Of a stretch of DNA of 19,089 bases, positions 7,926 through 14,083 are shown piece by piece (the stretch's first letter is position 1; each line of letters opens with the position of its first letter). Origin of the DNA: an uncultured Saprospiraceae bacterium (GTDB taxonomy: Bacteria; Bacteroidota; Bacteroidia; Chitinophagales; Saprospiraceae). Both the position numbers and the translations under genes were made by a program. The DNA lies in assembly GCA_938033975.1 (NCBI GenBank), contig CALHKJ010000526.1:1-19089 (forward strand). The letters are read 5' to 3'. The notes under the pieces were generated by a model that was not told where the DNA came from, made no database searches, and saw only the letters and a program-made list of their open reading frames with translations.

Positions 7926-8287
7926 CTTCTTTTAGCAAGTTTTTTCAACCAATTGAATTCTCTAAAAGTTTTTACCGGAATTTTTTCTGCAAGTGGAGAG
8001 TTAAATTCGAATAATAATTCTTTCAAAAATAGCAACCAGCAATAAGCAAGGAATGGGTAGACAATCACTACTGCCATATTGTAATATATCGCTTCCGCAA
8101 ATTCGAAATGGTGGAAATTAATTACTGCTCTGGTAATTCCACAACCGGGACATTCTGTATTAAAAATAATCACAGAGGGGCAAAGATCAACTTTGCTATT
8201 GTTGATAGCATCTACTGGTAAGAGCCAAAGGATGATTGGTGCTAGGACCAAGAAGAGATTCCAAATGATATAAAGTATTCTGCCCAT
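7922..8287 (-). CDS. DUF2752 family membrane protein
   Basis: The 121-residue protein has the defining DUF2752 signature ECPGCGITRA (45-54), preceded by C36. One hydrophobic segment spans about residues 4-24 and a second about 68-92, so it is an inner-membrane protein with the cysteine motif between the helices. The C-terminus is basic (KKLAKR). The biochemical role of this family is unknown; the paired cysteines suggest metal binding or a structural role. Its ATG (8287) lies only a few bases after the U-tract of a strong hairpin that follows the upstream gene. Expression must therefore depend on read-through, a promoter inside that gene, or control by the hairpin. The stop overlaps the stop of the convergent TrpF-like gene by 4 bases. 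Confidence 0.8.
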   Translation of the reverse strand: MGRILYIIWNLFLVLAPIILWLLPVDAINNSKVDLCPSVIIFNTECPGCGITRAVINFHHFEFAEAIYYNMAVVIVYPFLAYCWLLFLKELLFEFNSPLAEKIPVKTFREFNWLKKLAKRS

Positions 8288-8290
8288 ATT

Positions 8291-8322
8291 AAAAAAGGAT
8301 GTATCAGTTAAGATACATCCTT
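8291..8322 (-). terminator. Intrinsic terminator of the Pmp3-like gene, abutting the DUF2752 start codon
   Basis: A perfect 11-base stem (8295-8305 with 8312-8322) encloses a 6-base loop. On the minus strand it is followed directly by a run of T (complement of 8291-8296). An A-rich tract precedes it, so it may also work on the plus strand. It ends 3 bases before the ATG of the next minus-strand gene. Confidence 0.8.
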
Positions 8323-8344
8323 CTAAATTAATTTCTTTTTTTTT

Positions 8345-8845
8345 CTAGTAGTATTCCTTCATTTTTATCAGTGCATGAATTAATCCAGGAACACCCGCTG
8401 CAACCCACAAAAATGGACAGAATAATCCTATGATTCCTATAATTATTCCTCCTCCAATAACGAAGATTAAGTTCATCCACCAGTTCTTTCCATCCCAGTT
8501 GTCTCTGATTCCCATAACAATCCATGCTAGACCAAAGATTCCTAAAACAATGTATAACCATTGTGGCATATCTTCTCCATCACCAGCCAAGCCTTTTTTC
8601 ACTGCTTTCTGTGCAGTTTTCAACTGGATGATTTCCTTGATGCTTAATTTTTTTCCTGTTGCCTCTCTAATTGTTCTTGGCGTAAGGTTCAAAAATTCAT
8701 CGACTGAAGAAAGTTGTAAATCATTAGAAATACCAGCTTTCATAGCTGTTTTTGCTTTAGTTGTACCGGTAGTTGGCAATGCCATAACAGCATTGGTAGT
8801 CATCAAACCGCAAACAAAAAGCAGTAGAAGTATAGTTTTTTTCAT
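8345..8845 (-). CDS. YqaE/Pmp3-like membrane protein with signal peptide and N-terminal extension
   Basis: The 166-residue protein starts with a clear signal peptide (MKKTILLLLFVCGLMTTNA). A conserved polar linker follows (about 47-85, with LTPRTIREATGKKLSIKE), and then two hydrophobic segments (about 97-112 and 123-160). The ending, PGLIHALIKMKEYY, matches the PGxIHA motif of the small Pmp3/YqaE proteins. Bacteroidota have a version of this family with just such a secreted extension ahead of the Pmp3-like part. In yeast and plants Pmp3 proteins affect membrane potential and salt tolerance; what the bacterial form does is not known. A glycine/isoleucine-rich stretch (131-140) interrupts the second hydrophobic region. 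The gene has its own promoter candidate and terminator, so it is probably monocistronic. Confidence 0.75.
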   Translation of the reverse strand: MKKTILLLLFVCGLMTTNAVMALPTTGTTKAKTAMKAGISNDLQLSSVDEFLNLTPRTIREATGKKLSIKEIIQLKTAQKAVKKGLAGDGEDMPQWLYIVLGIFGLAWIVMGIRDNWDGKNWWMNLIFVIGGGIIIGIIGLFCPFLWVAAGVPGLIHALIKMKEYY

Positions 8846-8883
8846 TTTATAAAGATTAATTAGATAGAAATTGGTTAATAATC

Positions 8884-8903
8884 AAGCAATTAAATGGTTG
8901 CTT
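8884..8903 (-). repeat. Small hairpin at the 5' end of the Pmp3-like leader
   Basis: A 6-base inverted repeat (aagcaa at 8884-8889, ttgctt at 8898-8903) with an 8-base loop starts at about the predicted transcription start. It could stabilise the 5' end of the message. It lacks a T-run, so it is not a convincing terminator for the upstream yqeY gene. Confidence 0.3.
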
Positions 8904-8905
8904 AT

Positions 8906-8936
8906 CAAATATAACATAGGTGAACTAATCTAACAA
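8906..8936 (-). promoter_or_regulatory. Candidate promoter of the Pmp3-like gene
   Basis: The minus strand reads TTG (8936-8934), 20 bases, then TATATTTG (8913-8906), an exact TAnnTTTG box with the spacing usual for Bacteroidota promoters. Transcription would start near 8902, giving a leader of about 55 bases. It is the best promoter match in the window. Confidence 0.6.
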
Positions 8937-8944
8937 GTAAAATA

Positions 8945-9391
8945 TTAGCTTAACAGTTTTTTGACAATTGCAGAAATGCTTTTTCCATCTGCTTGTCCAG
9001 CTAATTTTCCAGAAGCCATACCCATTACTTTCCCCATATCTTTCATAGATGAAGCACCAGTGCTGCTTATAATTTCTTGAATGATGGGAGTCAACTCTTC
9101 CTCACTTAATTGTGCAGGAAGGTACCTTTCAAGTACTTTAATTTCTTCTTCTTCCACCACAGCCAAATCTGCGCGATCTTGCTTTTGATATATTTCCAAA
9201 GAATCTTTTCTTGATTTAATTAGCTTTTGAACAAGTTTTATTTCTCCATCTGCATCTAGCTCTTTTCCAGAGCCATCTGTCTTACTTAAAAGAATGGCAT
9301 TTTTTATTGCTCTTATACCTCTTAATCCTGCCTTGTCTTTTTCTCTCATGGCAGTTTTCAAATCTTGATTGATTTTTTCTTCTAGACTCAT
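8945..9391 (-). CDS. GatB/YqeY domain protein
   Basis: The 148-residue protein aligns along its whole length with the YqeY family. It has an N-terminal helical part (MSLEEKINQDLKTAMREKDK), a central LIKSRKDSLEIYQKQDRADL segment, an E-rich turn with LERYLPAQLSEEEL (about 87-100), and a C-terminal DMGKVMGMASGKLAGQADGK helical domain (about 117-136). The C-terminal domain is shared with the tail of GatB, the amidotransferase subunit that makes Gln-tRNA and Asn-tRNA, where it contacts tRNA. The free-standing protein is usually thought to have a tRNA-related role, but this is not settled. Its ATG overlaps the rsmA stop (ATGA), so translation is coupled to rsmA and both form one transcription unit. 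Confidence 0.9.
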   Translation of the reverse strand: MSLEEKINQDLKTAMREKDKAGLRGIRAIKNAILLSKTDGSGKELDADGEIKLVQKLIKSRKDSLEIYQKQDRADLAVVEEEEIKVLERYLPAQLSEEELTPIIQEIISSTGASSMKDMGKVMGMASGKLAGQADGKSISAIVKKLLS

Positions 9392-10194
9392 GCTTTATTA
9401 TTTTCTATATCAATGGTTATGTTTATAAAATCCTGAACGCTTAGATGCTCTGGTCTTTTTGTAAATATTTCTTTTCCTTGTAATTGTTCATTAAGTAGTG
9501 ACTTTAATGTATTGCGTAACATTTTTCTTCTTTGACTAAAAGCCATCTTGACAACTCTTTTAAAAAGTACTTCGTCGCATTCTAATTTATTTACCTTATT
9601 TCTTCGCAATAAAATAACTGCACTATCAACTTTCGGTGGAGGATTAAAAGATCCTCTTGAAACCAAAAATAATCTTTTGCAATCGTAGAATGCTTGAAGT
9701 AACACAGAGAGTATCCCATAAGTTTTGGAACCTGGAGGGGCAACAACTCTGTCCGCAACTTCTTTTTGAAACATACCGATCATAGTTGGTATTTGAGTTT
9801 TATTCTCATACATGAGAAAGAGTAATTGCGAAGAAACATTATAGGGGAAGTTTCCTACAAGATGAAAGACTTCCTCACCATAAAAACTTCTACTATTCAT
9901 TTTGATAATATCACCACTTATGATCTGTTCTGCTCGTAAATTTGGAATATCTCTGTTCAAGATGGCGATCATATCAGGATCTATCTCAACTACTTTCAGC
10001 ATGTAATCTTCTTCTATCAGATACTTTGTGAGTACACCTTCACCAGGGCCAACCTCCAATAGATTTTCTTTTTCAGGAATGTTATCCTTGATAGCTTGGA
10101 CGATTTTTTCCTTAATCCCAACATTAATAAGAAAGTGCTGGCCGTATTTTTTCTTCGTTTTCACTGTCCCAAAGGTAAAGAACTGAGCAGACAA
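9388..10194 (-). CDS. rsmA: 16S rRNA (adenine(1518)-N(6)/adenine(1519)-N(6))-dimethyltransferase
   Basis: RsmA (KsgA) dimethylates two adjacent adenines in the 3' hairpin of 16S rRNA late in 30S assembly, using S-adenosylmethionine. Visible motifs, counted from the longest start, are GQHFL (18-22), the SAM-binding EVGPGEG (47-53), acidic E70, GD (94-95), catalytic NFPYN (115-119, usually NLPYN) and FNPPPKVDSAV (183-193). No ATG occurs before residue 65. The start is either TTG at 10194, the first codon after an in-frame stop, or GTG at 10164. The GTG start gives MKTKKKYGQHFL, closer to the usual family start, so I favour it although the longer form is listed. The gene is divergent from pdxA and coupled downstream to the YqeY gene by a 4-base overlap. 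Confidence 0.93.
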   Translation of the reverse strand: MSAQFFTFGTVKTKKKYGQHFLINVGIKEKIVQAIKDNIPEKENLLEVGPGEGVLTKYLIEEDYMLKVVEIDPDMIAILNRDIPNLRAEQIISGDIIKMNSRSFYGEEVFHLVGNFPYNVSSQLLFLMYENKTQIPTMIGMFQKEVADRVVAPPGSKTYGILSVLLQAFYDCKRLFLVSRGSFNPPPKVDSAVILLRRNKVNKLECDEVLFKRVVKMAFSQRRKMLRNTLKSLLNEQLQGKEIFTKRPEHLSVQDFINITIDIENNKA

Positions 10195-10206
10195 TTAGGT
10201 CCCATG

Positions 10207-10239
10207 TTGATATTGACTAAATTAAAAACAATATCTTCG
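10207..10239 (+). promoter_or_regulatory. Candidate promoter of pdxA
   Basis: TATCTTCG (10232-10239) matches TAnnTTTG with one mismatch. A TTG (10207-10209) lies 22 bases upstream, slightly long for the class. Transcription would begin near 10243, 13 bases before the pdxA ATG. The box is suggestive only. Confidence 0.35.
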
Positions 10240-10255
10240 CAGGAAAGAATAACAG

Positions 10256-11320
10256 ATGAGAAAGCTAAGAATAGGCATAACAATGGGGGATATCAATGGT
10301 GTAGGCCCCGAATTGATTATCAAAACGCTGAAAGATAAAAAGATAAGCTCTAAGTTTATCCCTATCATATATGGGTCTTCAAAGGTGATTTCTTACTATA
10401 GAAACATAATTGGAACCCAAGATTTTCACCCATCTTTTTATGACTCTAAGGGTCATGTGAAGGAAGGTAATGTCTACATTAAAAATTGCTGGGAAGAGAA
10501 GTCGAATATAATGGTTGGTGAGGCCACAGAAGAGGGTGGAAAATTAGCTGCGCTTGCTATGAAGCATGCAGTTGAAGATGCACAGCATGGATTACTTGAT
10601 GCAATTGTTACTGCACCAATTAATAAGGAAGCCATGAAAAAATCAGGCTTTAATTTTCCTGGACACACTGAATATCTAGCAGAAAGATTCAATGCAAAGG
10701 AAACGGTAATGATGATGGTTGCTGATGGACTAAGGGTTGCATTGGTTACCAACCATATTCCAGTTTCGAAGATTGTAGAAACTATAACAAGAGAAAAAAT
10801 TATTTCTAAGCTTGTAATTCTAGATCAAAGTTTGACAAAAGACTTTGGAATTGAAAAACCAAAAATTGCAGTTTTAGGACTTAATCCTCATGCAGGTGAT
10901 AACGGTACGATAGGAACAGAAGATAATGACTTAATCAAGCCAGTTATAGTTGAGGCAAAGAAAAACGGAATGTTTGTTTCTGGTCCATTCCCACCAGATG
11001 GATTTTTCGGAAGTTCCCAGTTCAAAAAGTTTGATGCCGTATTGGCAATGTATCATGACCAAGGCCTAATTCCTTTTAAGGCATTGACCTTTGGCAATGG
11101 AGTTAATTTTACAGCAGGGCTTCCAATTGTAAGAACTTCTCCAGATCATGGAACGGCCTATGATATTGCAGGACAAAATGTGGTAGAAATTTCTTCCTTT
11201 AGGTCAGCTATTTTTAAAGCTTTGGATATCGCTACAATGCGACAAGAGATAAAAGAAATGACGAGAGAGAAGAAAGAGAAAAAGGAAAAGAAAGAAAAAA
11301 GCCAAAGCAAATCGAGGTAA
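10256..11320 (+). CDS. pdxA: 4-hydroxythreonine-4-phosphate dehydrogenase PdxA
   Basis: PdxA oxidises 4-phosphohydroxy-L-threonine with NAD in the deoxyxylulose-5-phosphate-dependent pathway to pyridoxal phosphate. The 354-residue protein has the GDINGVGPE start (11-19), TAPINKEA (119-126), substrate-binding GHTEYLA (136-142), and the three metal-binding histidines H167 (NHIP), H212 (NPHAGD) and H267 (YHDQG). The ending TSPDHGTAYDIAG (294-306) is also typical. The enzyme is normally a cytosolic homodimer with the active site between subunits. The last 17 or so residues form a Lys/Glu-rich tail (EKKEKKEKKEK) beyond the usual end of the family, encoded by a purine-only tract. The start ATG fits the family N-terminus. 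The gene is divergent from rsmA and convergent with the glucosaminidase gene. Confidence 0.95.
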   Translation: MRKLRIGITMGDINGVGPELIIKTLKDKKISSKFIPIIYGSSKVISYYRNIIGTQDFHPSFYDSKGHVKEGNVYIKNCWEEKSNIMVGEATEEGGKLAALAMKHAVEDAQHGLLDAIVTAPINKEAMKKSGFNFPGHTEYLAERFNAKETVMMMVADGLRVALVTNHIPVSKIVETITREKIISKLVILDQSLTKDFGIEKPKIAVLGLNPHAGDNGTIGTEDNDLIKPVIVEAKKNGMFVSGPFPPDGFFGSSQFKKFDAVLAMYHDQGLIPFKALTFGNGVNFTAGLPIVRTSPDHGTAYDIAGQNVVEISSFRSAIFKALDIATMRQEIKEMTREKKEKKEKKEKSQSKSR

Positions 11321-11351
11321 ACATCGAGTAGGTTGATTTCGATTCTATTAT

Positions 11352-11365
11352 AATCCCGAGGGATT
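11352..11365. repeat. Short GC-containing palindrome downstream of pdxA
   Basis: AATCCC-GA-GGGATT can form a 5-base stem with a CGAG tetraloop 32 bases after the pdxA stop. A weak T-rich stretch follows. It may help end pdxA transcription but lacks a solid T-run. Confidence 0.3.
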
Positions 11366-11396
11366 GGTTTATTGCTCTTTGTCTATTATCAACTGC

Positions 11397-11425
11397 TTTG
11401 GCTAGCCAAATATATAAATATTTGG
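11397..11425. repeat. Two overlapping palindromes between convergent genes, possible terminator
   Basis: A perfect 14-base palindrome TTTGGCTAGCCAAA (11397-11410) shares its right arm with an 8-base hairpin, CCAAATAT at 11406-11413 pairing with ATATTTGG at 11418-11425. The two structures are mutually exclusive. The site lies 12 bases from the stop of the minus-strand glucosaminidase gene, and a T-rich stretch follows at 11437-11446 on the plus strand. The rest of the 117-base gap holds no gene. Confidence 0.4.
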
Positions 11426-11437
11426 AATCTATCGTCC

Positions 11438-12004
11438 TTATTTTTTTATCGTGTTAATAGGATTTGGGTAATTATCGTAAGCATCCAGACCAAAAGTCTC
11501 AATTTTGTTAATTAACATATGAGCATATTCTGGGTTGGTTGCATACCCGCTGCTTTTCAAACCAAATGCCCAATTTTTATAGTCAAATCTGTCTAGTAGA
11601 AACAAAGGCATATAGTTTTCTTTTGTTCTCAAAAAGTTTGAATGATCTGCATAAGATTCTAAAACTGAACCATATGCTCTAAAACATGACTCAATAAGCT
11701 CACCTTTAGCATTTAGATCATCGTCCTCATGGTAATAGGTGTCACCATTCCAAGTTCTTTTACACTTGATTCCAAAGTGATTGTTTGCTTTAACGGCCAA
11801 ATCACTTCTACCAGCATTGGTCTCAATTAAAGCTTGAGCTAAAGTGATACTTGCAGGAACACCTGATCGGTGCATTTCTATGATGGCTAATTCCTTATGT
11901 TTTTCAATATAGGATAAGGCCACAACTTCATAGTTATCGTCAGTTACATTGTCTGGTACTGGATATACTGATCCAAGGATCAGCAGAATTAATATCATAA
12001 TCAT
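11438..12004 (-). CDS. Glucosaminidase-domain peptidoglycan hydrolase (GH73-like), without LysM
   Basis: This 188-residue protein has a hydrophobic N-terminus (MIMILILLILGSVYPV), probably a short signal peptide or lipid-free anchor, and then a single glucosaminidase domain. Typical residues are ITLAQALIETNAGRSDLA (53-70) with the likely catalytic E61, NNHFGIKCK (74-82), YHEDDD (91-96), CFRAYGSVLESYADHSNFL (107-125) and GYATNPEYA (153-161). The family cleaves the GlcNAc-MurNAc linkage in the cell wall in the periplasm. Many Bacteroidota relatives carry LysM repeats after this domain; here the protein stops shortly after it. C81 and C107 could form a disulfide. The start ATG at 12004 has an alternative two codons later. 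It is transcribed alone, convergent with pdxA. Confidence 0.88.
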   Translation of the reverse strand: MIMILILLILGSVYPVPDNVTDDNYEVVALSYIEKHKELAIIEMHRSGVPASITLAQALIETNAGRSDLAVKANNHFGIKCKRTWNGDTYYHEDDDLNAKGELIESCFRAYGSVLESYADHSNFLRTKENYMPLFLLDRFDYKNWAFGLKSSGYATNPEYAHMLINKIETFGLDAYDNYPNPINTIKK

Positions 12005-12108
12005 TTCTCACGGAGGTTTTGCTATCTTGGTTCAAATCTTATGCCAAACATGATAAATAATTATATGTGTTTGCTTTTTTAGGTTTATAGAGACATTAAT
12101 AAATTAAT

Positions 12109-12717
12109 ATGAGTAAAAAGGCGGATAAGCATCTTTCAAAAGATCCAATCATGAAAAAGATTGTGAAAGAGCATAAAATGTTGAGCCTTCCCAAATCCAA
12201 AACAGTATTTCACGAGTTACTTAAGTCTATCGTATACCAACAAATTTCAATCAAAGCCGCCGCTACTATTCATGGACGCTTTATTGATTTTATTGGCACA
12301 GATGATTTCCTTCCAGAAGACCTCCTTCATTATGGTCCCGAGGAATTCAGAACAGCTGGGCTGTCTGCCAGAAAATGCGATTATATTCTTAACATTGCAC
12401 AGTACTTTGTAGATAATAAGATTGAAGAATCTGATTGGGAAGAAATGAGTGATGAAGAAATATTAGAAAGATTGGTCTCCATAAAAGGTGTTGGAGAATG
12501 GACAGTACAAATGATACTTATTTTTCAGCTGAATCGACCAGATGTTCTACCCGTAAAAGATTTGGCAATCCAACAAACTATGGTAAAATTGTATAACATA
12601 AAATCTGAGAAAGCTAAGCTTCTAAAAGATATGGTGAAGGTCGCAGAACCATGGAAACCATATCGGTCAGCAGCGAGCTTATATCTTTGGGCATGGAAAA
12701 GAGCAAATTCAAATTGA
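12109..12717 (+). CDS. DNA-3-methyladenine glycosylase II-like (AlkA/HhH-GPD family)
   Basis: The 202-residue protein is a helix-hairpin-helix DNA glycosylase. It has the IVYQQISIKAAATIHGRF segment (41-58), the hairpin with SIKGVGEWTVQMIL (124-137), and the catalytic aspartate D151 in LPVKDLAIQ, followed by the WKPYRSAASLYLWAW helix near the end. These match the AlkA family, which removes alkylated purines from DNA to start base excision repair. It lacks the extra N-terminal domain of E. coli AlkA and also lacks the Fe-S cysteines of MutY and Nth. It heads a four-gene unit, and its 3' end overlaps the start of the aspartoacylase-like gene. Upstream, 12005-12108 has only weak promoter-like boxes. 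Confidence 0.92.
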   Translation: MSKKADKHLSKDPIMKKIVKEHKMLSLPKSKTVFHELLKSIVYQQISIKAAATIHGRFIDFIGTDDFLPEDLLHYGPEEFRTAGLSARKCDYILNIAQYFVDNKIEESDWEEMSDEEILERLVSIKGVGEWTVQMILIFQLNRPDVLPVKDLAIQQTMVKLYNIKSEKAKLLKDMVKVAEPWKPYRSAASLYLWAWKRANSN

Positions 12718-13649
12718 AGAAAGAGAGAATAATTTGTGAGTACTATGGATCCAATCCTGGTCCGCTACTCATAGCAATAGGTGCGATGCATGGCAATGAA
12801 CCAATGGGCTTAAAAGCAATTGCTATGTTGGAAAAAATGTTGGAAGTAGAACCTATTACCAATCCAGGATTTGAATTCCACGGAAGCTTTATCGGAATGA
12901 TTGGTAATCTAAGTGCTTACAAGCGCAATGAAAGATTTATTGACAAGGATATCAACAGGCAATGGTCAAAAAAGCATGTCGATAAAATCAAAAAACTTAA
13001 TGCAAGTGAGCTTGATACTGAGGATTTAGAAATGCTAGATATTCTTCAAACCATAGAAGAGTTATGTGAGCAGTGCAAACCAACCAAGTTGTATATTCTT
13101 GACTTGCACACGACATCATCTTTCGGAGGTATATTTAGTATCCCTGCAGAAAATAATGAGAGCCTTGAAATAGCAAAGAGCTTACATGCTCCCGTTGTAA
13201 TGGGAATGCTAGAAGGAATAAAAGGTACAAGCCTTCATTATTTCAAAACAGAAAATATGCCACTTGATACAGTGACCATAACTTTTGAAGCTGGACAACA
13301 TGAAGAACACAAATCTATAAATAGAGCAATTGCTGCGATTGTTAATTTAATGCGCTCAGTCAAAATGGTAAAAGCTGATGATGTCGAAAATATACATGAT
13401 CAAATATTATTAGAGTATTCTAAAAACTTACCGGAGGTAACTGAGTTAATATTGAGGTATGGAGTGAATGAAGAAGATAAGTTTAAAATGAACCCAGGTT
13501 ATACCTCTTTTCAAAAAGTAGAAAAAGGAGAAGTTCTTGCCAGTGATGTAAATGGGGAAGTAAGATGTCCTGATTCAGGAAGGATATTAATGCCACTATA
13601 TCAAGAAAAAGGTGAGGATGGATTTTTCTTAATCAAAGATGTACTATGA
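12693..13649 (+). CDS. Succinylglutamate desuccinylase/aspartoacylase family zinc hydrolase
   Basis: Counting from ATG 12693 (318 residues), the zinc ligands H33 and E36 lie in GAMHGNEPMG. RNERFIDKDINRQW (78-91) resembles the substrate-carboxylate-binding R-N-x-x-x-x-D-x-N-R element. H139 in LDLHTTSS is the third ligand, and E199 in FEAGQH is the likely catalytic acid/base. The C-terminal beta-rich part ends with a lipoyl-like segment, as in AstE/aspartoacylase-type M14 relatives. The substrate is unknown; an amide-linked acidic amino acid or N-acyl group is likely. An upstream ATG at 12651 would add 14 residues but would overlap the glycosylase gene by 67 bases. The 12693 start overlaps by 25 and places the conserved strand near the N-terminus. 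The next gene overlaps its stop by 4 bases. Confidence 0.85.
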   Translation: MEKSKFKLKKERIICEYYGSNPGPLLIAIGAMHGNEPMGLKAIAMLEKMLEVEPITNPGFEFHGSFIGMIGNLSAYKRNERFIDKDINRQWSKKHVDKIKKLNASELDTEDLEMLDILQTIEELCEQCKPTKLYILDLHTTSSFGGIFSIPAENNESLEIAKSLHAPVVMGMLEGIKGTSLHYFKTENMPLDTVTITFEAGQHEEHKSINRAIAAIVNLMRSVKMVKADDVENIHDQILLEYSKNLPEVTELILRYGVNEEDKFKMNPGYTSFQKVEKGEVLASDVNGEVRCPDSGRILMPLYQEKGEDGFFLIKDVL

Positions 13650-14083
13650 TCCAAGAAGCGACAATTGAAAAAGAGATTGAATTGGTATCGGGCAATGTTG
13701 ATGTAAACATCCTAGATTTTGTGTCCGGTGAAAAACAGTTTACTGGATATTTGTTGGGAGAAGATTTTCATCTGTTGACAGAGACCGAAAAAGAAACTAT
13801 GTTGTTTATACATTTAGTGATTTATAGGTCCTTATTGAGTGAAGAGAAAGGGATTGAATTTGACCCAAAATTATTTCAAGAAATTGAAGATAAAAATTGG
13901 GAGACCTTTAACCTAAAGGGAAAGTCTTGGTCTGATAAAATGGACCTTATTTTTAAGGACTATTATGAAGAAGAATTGTTGGCCTTCACAGAGGACATGT
14001 TGAATGATGAAAGTATTTCAGACCTTGCCAAAGAGTTGATTTTTATAACTGCGAAAAGTTATATAGAAACAAAATTAAGATAG
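13646..14083 (+). CDS. Hypothetical acidic protein
   Basis: I do not recognise this 145-residue protein. It is rich in Glu and Asp, has no signal peptide, no cysteine and no clear membrane segment, so it is probably a soluble helical cytoplasmic protein. Visible features are a likely amphipathic helical core (TEKETMLFIHLVIYRSLLSE, about 46-65) and an acidic segment with DYYEEELLAFTEDMLNDE (about 105-122). Translation is tightly coupled to its neighbours. Its ATG overlaps the stop of the zinc hydrolase (ATGA), and the next gene begins on the base after its TAG stop. That placement, and codon use like that of its neighbours, support it as a real gene. The context hints at a partner of one of those proteins but does not say which. 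Confidence 0.75.
   Translation: MIQEATIEKEIELVSGNVDVNILDFVSGEKQFTGYLLGEDFHLLTETEKETMLFIHLVIYRSLLSEEKGIEFDPKLFQEIEDKNWETFNLKGKSWSDKMDLIFKDYYEEELLAFTEDMLNDESISDLAKELIFITAKSYIETKLR

Noticed and set aside
8430..8852. 140-residue open frame on the plus strand, antisense to the Pmp3-like gene
   Set aside because: It lies opposite a gene with a signal peptide, promoter candidate and terminator. Its translation has no recognisable family features and looks like a mirror of hydrophobic codons.
11262..11300. Purine tract at the end of pdxA as a possible frameshift or pseudogene sign
   Set aside because: The frame stays open through the tract and ends at a normal stop; all catalytic residues come before it.
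12651..12692. Longer start for the aspartoacylase-like gene
   Set aside because: It would overlap the glycosylase gene by 67 bases and adds 14 residues ahead of the usual family start; the ATG at 12693 is more likely.
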